DNA from: Psettodes erumei
Taxonomy: Eukaryota; Chordata; Actinopteri; Pleuronectiformes; Psettodidae
Length of the DNA stretch: 64,000 nt
Direction of reading: 5' to 3'
Assembly: GCA_016785225.1 (NCBI GenBank)
Contig: JAFBJZ010000112.1
Location: 1,240,001 to 1,304,000 of the forward strand
Shown here one piece after another: positions 25,501-35,922 of the stretch. How positions within the stretch are numbered: position 1 is the stretch's first letter; each line of letters opens with the position of its first letter. The notes below the pieces were generated by a model. It worked only from the letters and a program-made list of their open reading frames with translations, was not told where the DNA came from and made no database searches. The translations under genes and the position numbers were made by a program.

Positions 25501-28392
25501 AATGTGCTGATTCCAGGAATTTTTAGCAGAAACCAGAAAGTACTACAGTGCTGAGCTGGAATCTGTGGACTTCAAATCCAGCCCGCAGGAGGCCAGGGTC
25601 TACATCAATAACTGGGTGGAGAAGCAGACACAAAGTAGGTCTCAGAATTAGCATTAATCAGTTTGTAAATCCAGCCCACTGAAGTAAAGAGCCTCCAGCC
25701 AGTTTTATAACATCATTTTCTTTCAAAGTGGTTACAAAGTCTGGTGGTTGAGTGCCAGAGACACTGTGAAAGAAGAAGTGCTTTTGAGAACATGTGTGCA
25801 CAGATAAAAATAAGAAAACTGTGCCACAAATTGGAATTATGACTTTGTTTTTACACCTGAATCTAATTTGGAAATGACAGTCCAATCACAAAGCAAAGTC
25901 CAATAAATTTATCATGAAGTTGAGCAGCTCAACCTCGGAAAAACTCTAACAGAGAGCACATGACATTATGCAGGTATTTTCACCCTGTTGCCCCCTCTAC
26001 CCCTTCACATTAACATATTATCTTCTTTTCTTTTATTATTTTTGAAAATCATTTTTTCTTAAATTTCATCTCCCTTTTGGATTGTGCTGTAACTTGTTTC
26101 TACTGCCTCTAAAGTTATGATGATGGTGGTGGTGGTGGTGGTGGTTTTGCTCATTTCTGTTCACCAGGTAAAATAAAGGACTTGCTGACCCCAGACGTGG
26201 TTGACAGCACGACCATGCTGGTGCTGGTCAACGCCATCTACTTTAAAGGCAACTGGAGCAAACGGTTTGAGGAGGCTTCTACTGTCGACGCTCCGTTTAA
26301 AATAAACAAGGTAACTCACCTGCACAATGTCAGCACTGGATGGTGACACACTGAGGAGCAAAAGCAGCATTTTGGGTTTTGTGAAATGATATTGCTTGAA
26401 AGTTCACACTTTACCTAAAGTCTGTAATGTGCAGGGCACTCTGATGGTAGACCAAGATGAAACTATGTTTATTTAGGTAGATGAAAATCAATATATATTG
26501 CAGCTTCAAGCTTGGAAGACATTACTTGGAAGCATTAAAGCGCAGGGAGAGCCAATAATTGACTGCCCTCACACAGCACCTGAAGTTTCTTTAACTCCAT
26601 TGGCTGACTGGAAGAAGAGTCCCAGCCTCTCCATGGTAGCAACGACAGTGTTCAGACAATGAGCCTTACCAGCCTCCCAGCAGTATATAAAGCAATTAAA
26701 ATTAGCTCTATGAGTAATGCACACATTAGTGTAACAATGATTAAAATCCAATAATATAATTTGCATTATATTACATTATCATTGAATGCTTTTAATTTGG
26801 AACTTGAAATATAATTTGATCTATTTCCAGGGCTTTTTATTCTGTATCTTGTGTATGTTATAGCAATCAGACCTGTCGTGAGAGCTATGGACTCAGGGTG
26901 GACAGAATTACCCAAAAAGCCAAGCATGAGTTACAATCTCGGAGAGTGTGAGCTTCAAAAAGACAATTTTCTTCAACAAGGGAAGTGCTTGTGTTTCCTG
27001 TTGTCTCTAGAATGACACTAAGATGGTGAAGATGATGTGCCAGAAAAGCCAGTTCCCTCTGGCTACCATTCCTGAGGCCAACTGCCAGGTACTGTCTGTG
27101 GTTTTGACCACACCTTTTTTCAATAAATTTTGAATAGATTTCAATGAAATATGATGGACAGAGTCACCATGGCTGCAGTCAAATAGTTGATCATTTCTGA
27201 CTGAGTGAAATGAACTGAAATAAAAAGCATAAGCGTGAGTTTCAATGCTTTTTTAACAATATCATATTATTTTGTATTTTACTTCATATGAATCACGTAA
27301 TTAATCACTATATGTACATACATGCTTGTAAAATAAAACATTTTTTTTGGAGGTGCACGATTCTTACTGTATTGTAGCCCTACAGCACATCAATGTACGT
27401 ATTGTCTGTGTGGAATAAATAAAGTTGGTTTAAAAAAGCCTGGTGTAAGGGCTTTTGTTGTCTCTAAACACAGCGATTGTCCTTCACATATTTCTTTGAC
27501 CTTATGGCATTTTCTATTGAGGTCAAGGGGATAGGAAAGGAGATTTAATTGACTTTTCAACTGCAGCCCATGATCCAAAGAACAAATGGTTTCACTGTTG
27601 TCTTTAAGATAACTTGCGTAGCCCAAACTACCAATCAAGGGCCAAACACTGGAATGAAGAAACCACATAAACTGTAACTGAAATGAAAATGAAAACAATA
27701 TGTTTCTGGGCAGATCCTTGAGATGCCCTACAAAGGGAAGGACCTAAGCATGCTCATCTTCTTGCCCAATGGGATAGAGGACAACTCAACAGGCTTGGAG
27801 AAGGTCAGACACACACACATATACATTAAACAAATGCACTAATTGAAACAGACAGACTGATAACTAATATTGCACCCACCCCAGCTGGAGAGGGAGCTGA
27901 CCTATGAGAAATTCGTGAGGTGGACTCGTCCAGATTTAATGGATGAAACTGAAGTTGAGGTGATGCTGCCTCGATTCAAGATGGAGGAGAAGTATGATCT
28001 GAATGATGTCCTGATAAGTATGGGGATGGTGGATGCATTTGATGGTGCAAAGAGTGACTTTTCTGGTGAGACATGTATTTCACTGCATTATAGACATAAC
28101 TAATATATATTACTGGGTACATTTTTTTCTTATTTCTCAAAACGTCCTCCCTCCTCTACTGTCAGGCATGTCTGCTGCCAACGACCTTTATCTGTCAAAA
28201 GTCGTCCACAAAGCTTTCGTGGAGGTCAACGAGGAGGGAACTGAGGCTGCTGCTGCCACTGGTGCCATCATGAATGAACGCTCCCTAATGATTCCTTTTA
28301 CATTCATTGCAGACCACCCCTTCCTATTCTTCATCCGACATAACACCAACATGAGCGTTCTGTTTGCAGGACGATTCTGCTCCCCTGAGTGA
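22269..28392 (+). CDS. serpinb1: serpinb1-like gene A, nine coding exons, 413 aa, Arg-Ser reactive centre
   Basis: Exons: 22269-22445, 23953-24039, 24905-25045, 25517-25634, 26168-26310, 27011-27088, 27714-27803, 27885-28065 and 28166-28392 (TGA). The total is 1242 bases, one open frame, GT-AG introns. It encodes an intracellular clade-B serpin, a suicide inhibitor of serine proteases, with no signal peptide. Visible family marks are NVFYSPFSISSAL in helix B, LVNAIYFKGNW, the hinge EEGTEAAAAT, and the serpin signature around FIADHPFLFFIRHN. Aligning the reactive loop with human SERPINB1 (same length) puts Arg at P1 and Ser at P1', which predicts a trypsin-like target. The CD-loop exon (23953-24039) is Gln-rich but not a pure Gln run. 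A 70-base AC microsatellite follows the first coding donor closely. The start is the conserved MASSTPLSKA; an in-frame ATG 13 codons upstream lies in the intron. Confidence 0.92.
22461..22530. repeat. (AC)35 microsatellite in gene A intron
   Basis: Thirty-five uninterrupted AC units start 15 bases after the last base of the first coding exon of gene A. Genes B and C carry the same seed (acacacatacaca) at the same place but only short runs, so the expansion is specific to A. Confidence 0.95.
23861..23888. repeat. (CA)n microsatellite in gene A intron
   Basis: About 14 CA units upstream of the CD-loop exon. Confidence 0.8.
24449..24627 (+). other. unrecognised ORF inside gene A intron
   Basis: An ATG-initiated frame of about 60 codons begins near 24442 and includes VLGDLRKRNDTNENF and AKIIQFQDHIASFHANKLAQ before a stop. 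It lies between the CD-loop exon and the next coding exon of gene A, in sense orientation. I do not recognise the peptide. It is not part of the serpin reading frame and has no counterpart in genes B-D. A fragment of an inserted element or retrocopy is possible. Confidence 0.2.
26120..26143. repeat. GGT/GAT trinucleotide repeat in gene A intron
   Basis: A run of ggt units just upstream of the gene A exon acceptor at 26167. The relic at 29750-29770 has a gat-rich version. Confidence 0.7.
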
Positions 28393-28829
28393 GCGCTGTC
28401 GGCCTCAGAGCAGTGTGACTCAGCTGGTGGTGGTGGGGGGGTTATAACTACAGGTCAAGAGGATCACTGCCCGAAAGAGAGTCCATAAATAACATTTTTC
28501 TTTAAACTCATATCCTGTATTTTCAAGTGCACAAATGTGAAGGAAATCCTCACAATGGATGTGGCTCTACACAGCACACCCTCACATTGATATCCAAAGC
28601 TACAAATCAAGAAGTGTTGTATTTGCTGAATCTGCTGCTTGCAGGGGTGCTTGTGCTGAATCCCAAACTTTTTCCCGTGATTATTTTTATTTTTTGAAAA
28701 TCAATGTGTATTCTTTTGCTGTCTTTACAAGCTGCTGAGCTGTTGTACCTGCATATCATATTGTAAAAAATTTAACTTTACCATGCAACGAAACTTTTTC
28801 CAGTTCATGAATCCAAATGATTGGATTGA

Positions 28830-28835
28830 AATAAA
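28830..28835 (+). terminator. polyadenylation signal AATAAA of gene A
   Basis: AATAAA lies about 440 bases after the gene A stop codon. The flank just beyond it is duplicated at 32515-32665. Confidence 0.55.
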
Positions 28836-28984
28836 GAAGTTTGATTCAAAAACACTATGTGCCACATTTGTTCCTTTGGTTATAATACTGTTTTATGGCT
28901 GCATGTTGTTGCCCCCAACATTCCCTCAGGCCAGATGAAGAAGGACCAGGAGGCCAGCAGAGGGGGGTTACACAGAGACATTGG

Positions 28985-29960
28985 AGTTGCTTTTGCAAAA
29001 CATCACAGATACAAACTGTGCGTAAGCCGCAAATTGGAATTGTGACCCTGGTTTTATACCTGAATCTGATTGTGCAATGACAGTCCAATCAATTTGTCAT
29101 GGAGCTGAGCAGCCCAACTTCAGAAAAAATCTAACAGAGAGAGAACATGACACTATGCATGTATTTTCACTCTGTTCTGACATCACTTTTAGAACTTCCA
29201 TCCATCCATCAAACAACACAAACAATAGTCAGCGCCTTCCAACCAGCAACCCTCTGCTTTTCTGGGGAAAACAGCAGTGCTCATGTGGGCTTGCTAGTAT
29301 TCCCAGCACCTCTCACCCTGGGCCACTCTGGGAAAAGAGAGAGTCCAAACCCTCTCCAGGTGTTTCGTTCTAAAACCAGCACTTTGCATAGAGGTTAGGA
29401 TAACTGGTACTCACATAGCACCGTCCCCCCTCTATCCCATTATGTTTAACATACTGACCCTCTGTCCCTACACATGCCTGAGTACAGCATCAGATCTACC
29501 AGTGAGGCATTTTCAGTGTCTCCTGTGTCACAGACTCAAAACAATAGGACGTTGACACATGCTGTGAGGGTTCAGGAGTCTGGCCCAGCCTGCTGCAGGA
29601 AATTAGAAGCTCACAATTTCACTTAACATATTATCTTGTTTTCTTTTTCTTTCCTTTCATTATTTTAACTCCCTTTTTTGGTTGGATTGTTTTCTCATTT
29701 TAAATACGACAGATTTGTACAGTCACCTGTTTTTATTGCTGATGTGAAGTGATGATGGTGATGATGATCATGTTACAAATCAGATCTATAACAAGGAATA
29801 TGAACTCAGGGTGTGCAGAATTAGCCAAAAACATGTGCGAAAGTCTTTGAGAATGTGAGCTTCAAGAAAACAATTGTCCTCAGCAAGAGAAGTGCTTGTT
29901 GTGTTTCCTGTTGTTTCTGGAGTGACAGTGGGCTGGTGAAGATAATGTAGCATTTGATTG
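28985..29960 (+). pseudogene. decayed fragment of a gene A-like serpin (introns plus dead exon)
   Basis: This stretch repeats gene A material in order. 29017-29180 resembles the gene A intron at about 25820-25990. 29615-29770 resembles 26005-26120. 29776-29950 resembles 26865-27055, including the start of the gene A exon at 27011. In the relic the acceptor ctag has become ctgg and the exon encoding the IYFKG strand is missing. An unrelated 430-base stretch interrupts it at about 29180-29615. It cannot encode a serpin. Confidence 0.7.
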
Positions 29961-29988
29961 TTAATCAGAGGTGACACAAAACAAGTAT

Positions 29989-30113
29989 CGTGAACTTGGC
30001 CCTCTCCTTCATGACTTCATACCCTAGCATGGGGGTGATAGGCCTCGCATCAGTTTGCTGTCTCCCAGCAAATTCTGATATGGAGCGTGGGCAGCTGGGG
30101 TACTCTCCGGAGT
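29989..30113 (-). pseudogene. dead copy of part of snx16 coding exon 1
   Basis: On the minus strand the sequence matches the 3' part of the first snx16 coding exon (about 18080-17956), from the codons for YSSCPRSIS through RPITP to GYEVM and ERAKFT. It has scattered substitutions and a 3-base loss. The donor GTAGG is replaced by ATACT, so the exon could not splice. It lies directly beside gene A-derived relics on both sides. Confidence 0.8.
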
Positions 30114-30184
30114 GATAGAGAGAGACAGACGATAAAGAAGATGAAACAAAGATAAAGCATAAAAATGACTCGGTTTTAATATAA

Positions 30185-31110
30185 TGGCCACAATATCAGA
30201 ACTAGAGGAAGTGCAGATTGTCAAACTGAAGCATGTACCATGCGAGTTTAGGTTGTGCAGACCACTCTATACTGTAAATGGATATAGATGGATGAAGGAA
30301 CATCAGATGTTTAGTGGTGGATTGCTGTGAAATCCTTCTGTGACCAAAGTTACTGAAAAAGATCTTACACTTGTACAACTTGTAAACCTATTTTCATTGA
30401 CATCAAGCAACCGCCCACCCCAAAAAAGCAAAATCAGAACTACACATTTTTCCATGCACAGACTACAGATATAAGCTTTCAAATGAAATCTGGTGCAAGC
30501 CTTATATTTTCAAATTTCTTTCCAAAACCAAGAGGCAGCAGTGACCGGGCAATAAATGACAAATAAGCCAGCCTGAAAATTTCCTTTAGTAACTGTCTCC
30601 TTTCTGACTTACTCAGGTTGATCTTACACACTCTATGCCCCACTGTAATCAGCATATCTAATTATTAAGTATTTTCTGTATTTTTTTTTATTAATCTGAT
30701 TTGAACCACATGACTCATTTCTTGTACCACAGTGTCCTTAGACATTTTAGAATCAGGTTTCTATATTAATGTTTCTTAAAATTATTGTTTAATCAATTGT
30801 TGATTGCATTTGGTCTTTATCTCAGTATCCAGCCATGCATCTGTCCAAACCTTTTCTGTACCACTTTATTTGTTTGGGGTCATACGAGGCAAATGCCTCT
30901 CGAAGCCCATAAGCAGAAAACATGTAACAAAACTTTGATCCGGGTGGGTGTGTCACTCACTGATAGGTGTGATTTCTAGAGACATTCTCAAACTGCACCC
31001 ATTTTATTTGGGTGTGTCAGCCTCTAACATCACAAAAGCGAACTCAAACAGAAAAGTCCCCAATCCAAGGAATAACTGTTATTGCAAGACTACACATCAT
31101 TTCTGATTTT
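30185..31110 (+). pseudogene. duplicated gene A 5' flank (promoter relic 1)
   Basis: 30185-30260 resembles 20835-20910 (shared pieces such as agtgcagatt and gtttaggttg). 30720-31110 resembles 20915-21200, sharing ggggtcatacgaggcaaatg, gggtgggtgtgtcact and the tttgggtgtgtc block. About 450 unrelated bases separate the two parts. A Tc1-like element follows immediately. No serpin first exon survives downstream. Confidence 0.7.
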
Positions 31111-32417
31111 GGCTTGACAAATTTTGGCTTAAAGTTCCTGTTATTCAACCAGCAAAAAAATTGGCATGTCCAAAATGATTCATACCCTTCTCAATAATTA
31201 ATAGAAAAAACTTTATTGGGTATTACAGCAATCAAACAATTGCTATAATTGCTGACCAGCTTTTTGCATGTCCTCAATAGTATTTTTGTCCATTCATCTT
31301 CATCATCATCAGCAATGAGCTCCAACTCTTTCAGGTTGGAGGGTCTCTTTGCCATCATGCTGATCTTCATTTCCCACCACAGATTTTCAACTGGATTCAA
31401 ATCAGGACTCTGGCTGGGCCACTGCAAAATGTTAATGTTTTTGTCCACCATGTTTTTGTTAACCATTTCTTCACCACTTTTGCTGTGTGTTTTGGGTCAT
31501 TGTCGTGCTGAAATTCCACTGGTGCCCAAGGCCAAATTTCTCTGCAGACTACTTGATGTTGTTGTTGAGAATCTTGATGTATTGTTCTTTTTTCATGGTG
31601 CCCTTTACTGTGATTAGGTTCCCTGGTCCATTGGCTGAAAAACACCCCCAAAGCATTAGGTTCCCACCACCATGTTTGAGAGTGGGGATGGTGTTCTTAG
31701 TGTTGAATGCTTCTCCTTTTTTACGCCAAATGAAGGATACATCATTGTGGCCAAACAATTAAATTTTTGTTTAATCTGACTATAAAACAGAAGACCAGAC
31801 ATCTTCTTCTTTGTCCAGATGAGCATTTGCAAAGGCCAAACAGGCTTTTGTGTGCCTTATCTGGAGAAGTGGCATCCTCCTTGGTCTGCGTCCATCTTTT
31901 TCATCTCTCTCACTATCCTCCTGGCCAGCAGAGGTGTCACTTTTGGCTTCTGACCACATCCTCTGAAATTTTCCACAGTGCAGAACGTCTTGTATTTTTT
32001 AATAATACTTTGCACTGTAGCCACTGGAACTTGAAAACATTTCGATATGGCCTTATAGCCTTTTCCTGACTTGTAATCAGCTACAACACACAGCTGCAGG
32101 TCCTCAGTGAGCTACTTTGTCTTAACCATGACCATCCACAAACCAACTGCAGAGAGCTGCAGGTGCAGTTTTTCACCTGTTGAGTTGATTAAAAAAGCTG
32201 TTCCCAATAAATCAGAGTAATTAGAACAGCTTGGACTATTTGGATATAGAACTTTTCCCATAGACTGTGACAGTTTGCAAAGGGTATGAATAATTTTGGA
32301 AATGCCACTTTTTGTTCAAATGTAAATAAAAGATGTGAAATAGTTTTTCCCACAATGATGTCTCTTGTACATCGTCAAAATTTGCCAGGGGTATGAATAA
32401 TTTCGGGCTTGACTGTA
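31110..32417 (-). mobile_element. defective Tc1-like DNA transposon
   Basis: On the minus strand, broken frames carry Tc1/mariner transposase marks: GGGNLMLWGCFSA, an HDNDPKHTA block and the SQSPDLNPVENLWW block. They are split by frameshifts between about 31758 and 31194. The right end (32384-32415) is the inverted repeat ending ttgactg, followed by TA; the left repeat is degenerate. The element interrupts gene A-derived sequence: intron-like sequence of gene A (as at 22648) resumes at about 32416. Function is lost. Confidence 0.8.
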
Positions 32418-32514
32418 TCATTGCATGAACGAAAAAAAATGAGGAGTGGTTCAGGTTTCAAGTACTGTTATGTACAGAGGGTAATGTGGTACTTGGTTAT
32501 TTTCTGTGTCTCAA

Positions 32515-32665
32515 GGCGGTTGATTTGAAAACACTATGTGCCACGTTTGTGTCTTTATCCCAAAATTCCTTTGGTTATAATACTGTTTTATGGCTAAATG
32601 TTGCTGCCGCCAACGTTCCCTCAGGCCAGATGCAGTAAGGCAAAGAGGCCAGCAGAGGGGGCTGC
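32515..32665 (+). repeat. duplicated 3' flank of gene A
   Basis: The block starting aacactatgtgccac and running through ggttataatactgttttatg and ccctcaggccagatg to gaggccagcagaggggg matches 28850-28970, just beyond the gene A polyadenylation signal. It is another remnant of a serpin A-type unit between A and B. Confidence 0.7.
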
Positions 32666-33247
32666 TTCTTGTTGAGCTGTCAATGTGTCGAAATCGTACT
32701 CTTCAGGCTGTTCATTAACACTAACCCCAGCTGCATTCATAAAACTTAAAACGAAAAATCTGTTTTCCAAATGTGCCTTGAGGTCCCCTGTTTAATCAGT
32801 GTCCCTCTGTGGATGACAGTGGAGTCACTAGAGTGTGGGTGAACGAGTCCTTCTTTCATACTGCACAGTAGCTTCCAAGCTACCAGTGGTAGCCCACCAC
32901 TACTACTACTGGTAGCTTGGATTGGCTGATGCAGAACAGGTGTGCAGGAGAAGAGACCGACGCAAGAGGAAAAGGGAAGACACACCCTGACCCGTTGCTT
33001 TCTTACGATTTATTTTACGTTAACTTCCTTTTGTATGCTTTGACACCGTTTGTGTTTCTTGTATTTCATTGTTTTACAAACTCTCTGCGAGAGTTTGGTA
33101 TTTTTGTAAAAGTTCCAAAAAAGGGGGCGGGGAGGACAGCCACACAGTTGTGTTTACTTCCGGAAAAAGCAAGTGGAAGCTGTCGGCTTCCATATCGTGA
33201 CGCCTGAGAATGCGGAAGAGCGCTCGCGCTTTTGGGGCGCGTCAGCC
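32666..33247 (+). promoter_or_regulatory. gene B upstream region
   Basis: It contains the 32873-32923 hairpin, a GC box and an ETS-like cttccgg near 33160 before the TATA-like box. No coding sequence was seen. Confidence 0.35.
32873..32923. repeat. short inverted repeat (hairpin) upstream of gene B
   Basis: ccaagctaccagt pairs with actggtagcttgg around a loop of ccactact units. A related piece (accactactggtagctta) occurs at about 43361 inside the insertion in the Tc1 fragment. Confidence 0.6.
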
Positions 33248-33327
33248 TTTAAATACGAAACAGGGACGAGGGGTTTGTTCCTGAAACACTCCTGATCCCT
33301 GCAGGACCACAAGAAAAGTGTCTGTCA
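33248..33327 (+). promoter_or_regulatory. gene B core promoter and non-coding exon 1
   Basis: A TATA-like tttaaata sits at 33248-33255, with a GC box (gggggcggggagg, near 33123) and a cttccgg ETS-like site upstream. The 5' UTR exon ends at 33327 before gtaagtagggg. It shares ctcctgatccctgcaggacc and the donor with gene D exon 1, which supports the call. The start is estimated at about 30 bases after the TATA-like box. Confidence 0.65.
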
Positions 33328-34190
33328 GTAAGTAGGGGACGCGCTCCACCCAGCTTGTGATTTCACTGTTTAGTTTGTAGACAGCTGATGTAACAGTAAT
33401 ATATATTTAATGTACAAAGACTTTTGAGTTGATTTTGCATTGAGCAGGAAACGTTTTATGTCGCAGGTGTGAAGTCCAAGTTTGACAGTGAACCTGGTGG
33501 ATTCCCAGTCTGGAGATATAGAACATGCTCTATGCATAAAACGTACAATGAGTCATAACTATGATGCTACGTTGAGCTGCGTGTGGACGTGTGTTTTTTT
33601 ATTGTGACATATTGACCTATTTTCTCACCACATTCCTTTTTAAAAGAAATTCTGTGAGCGTGATACTTTGTTTTGTAAACATATCTGCAGTCTTCAAAGA
33701 TGCCGCTAATTTCAATAAAATAACAGAAACAGCCACAACTTCAATAATTACAGCATAACTAATAACGCATATGACAACTTTTTATACAGCACTCTTTGAA
33801 ACAGTTACAATGTACATTGCTTGTTTTCAACAGGATTACAACATGAACAACTAGAAATTAAGCAGCAAAGTTAAACATGTAAATTAAATATAAGATAGAA
33901 GCAATTTAAATAACAGTAGTAAGAAAGTGGGTAAAAGTTTGAAACCAAATGTTTTTTAATAAACTAAAGATGAAAATGAAAACTATAACTAAACACTAAC
34001 TAAAGACTGAGTCACAACAGACAGTCAAGTCTTCATATTCAGAGACAAATGTTGTAGTTATAAATGGACCAACTTTGCAGTGGAGTTTGGCTGAGTGACA
34101 GAGAGGAAGAGATAAAAAAGAGATAAAGAGATAAAAGTATAATTTAAAATGTATTAATCACTGCTCTGTCCTCCTTTCTTTGTAGACACA

Positions 34191-35891
34191 ATGGCATCAT
34201 CAGCCTCTCTGTCCAAGGCCAACACCTCCTTCTGTCTGGCTTTGTTCAAAAAGCTGAGTGATGAAGACAGGACTGCAAATGTCTTCTACTCTCCTTTTAG
34301 CATCTCTTCAGCCCTGGCTATGGTGTTGCTGGGGGCTGGAGGCAACACAGCCACACAGATGTCAGAGGTAAAGTACACACATACACAAAGTCCATTGCAT
34401 GTCATTTAAACAGGAGCAGTGTAATATTGTGAAGCTGATAATTTGACATTTTTGAAAGGTTTCTGTGGTTGTTCTCATAAAAATGCACCACCAAACACAG
34501 TGGCTTCATAACTCAATGTCTCTCTGGGAAAGTTTCAAGCTCCACCGAATCTCAATGCTGCAGAAAGATAGTGGGTTAAAGTTTACATGAATGAAAGGGC
34601 AGGGTGGAGCACTGGAGGCATGTAAGCCCATGTTTGCTATGAATCACTCATTTAGTCTTTTAACATCAGCAAAAAGGACAAAAAAATCGGATCTGTTCAG
34701 ACTCTGGCCAGGTTTTATGGCTCTGTGCTGTGTTACCATAGGATCATAACACTTAATCTGGACATGTAAAGACAATAAAGATCTACCTGTAGGTGCAGTA
34801 AAGCAACCTGTAAACCTTATCAGTTCCCATTATGTGCATACCACATTTCTTACATGTACACTGAGAGTCATTCTCAAAGTTGAGTTACAGAATGAATCAC
34901 AGTCTTCAGAGTTTTTAACTTAATGCTTAGGTTTTTAACAAGTATGTCACCAGCAAGGTTGTTAAAGCTAAACTTTTATGTCTAATTGTCAGTTATGGAA
35001 CATGAAAATAATTATGGATATGGAGTGATATACTTCATTTAAGTGGCTGATTTATAAAACTAAAAACCCTCACACAGTGGCGGTCTGTATGTCAGAATGA
35101 CGGACAGATGGACTTTGGTAAAAGCTTGTACACTGAGACAGTTTGTGTGAAACAAGAGATGTGGTGACATGAGAGAAAGCGGGTGTGTCGTGTGTTTGCC
35201 TGAAACAAAGCAACGACAACATGAGGATGCTGCTAGGATGTTGTGACCAGTTACCAGACAGTTGTGTGAACAGTTTTTGTGTTTTGACACCATCTGCATT
35301 TGTAAGAATACGGATTTGTCAACTGTTTCTCCATTTGTATTTAAAAAAATGTTTTTTAGCAAATTCCCTGCTCAGTTTGCAAACTGGTTTGCACACACTT
35401 TCACCACAATATGTGCACATACTGGATATTTTTAATCAGATCTTATCTTATCAGATTAGTTTCATTACTCTCCAGTTTTCCACACTCCCTCGATACCTTT
35501 ACAAAAACAGTGTCAGTAAGAAGTGTGCTCAAACTATGACCTAATTTATCATAAGTGCAACAACAGAAAAACCCTGCATGAATAATAGTATAGCATATAC
35601 ATCCAGTCCATGCAATACATTTTTTACTGTCTAAATTGACGTTTCAGTTACAAAAACAGACCCATACAAAGACACTGATTGTTCATTTTTGATGCTGTGC
35701 CAGCTGGTGCACCTTCCTCAAGTATTTTAACTAAGACTAAATGTCATTTTACTCACTTGTGCCAGATCAGGTGTTTGACCTGGCTTAATTGTTGAGCCAC
35801 CTCCCAAGTGGTGATGTCTAACTTAACAGTGAACACTACCAATTGCACCCCTAGGTCCTCTGCCTCACTGAGGCAAGGCAGCCACAGATAG

Positions 35892-35922
<31 letters not shown>

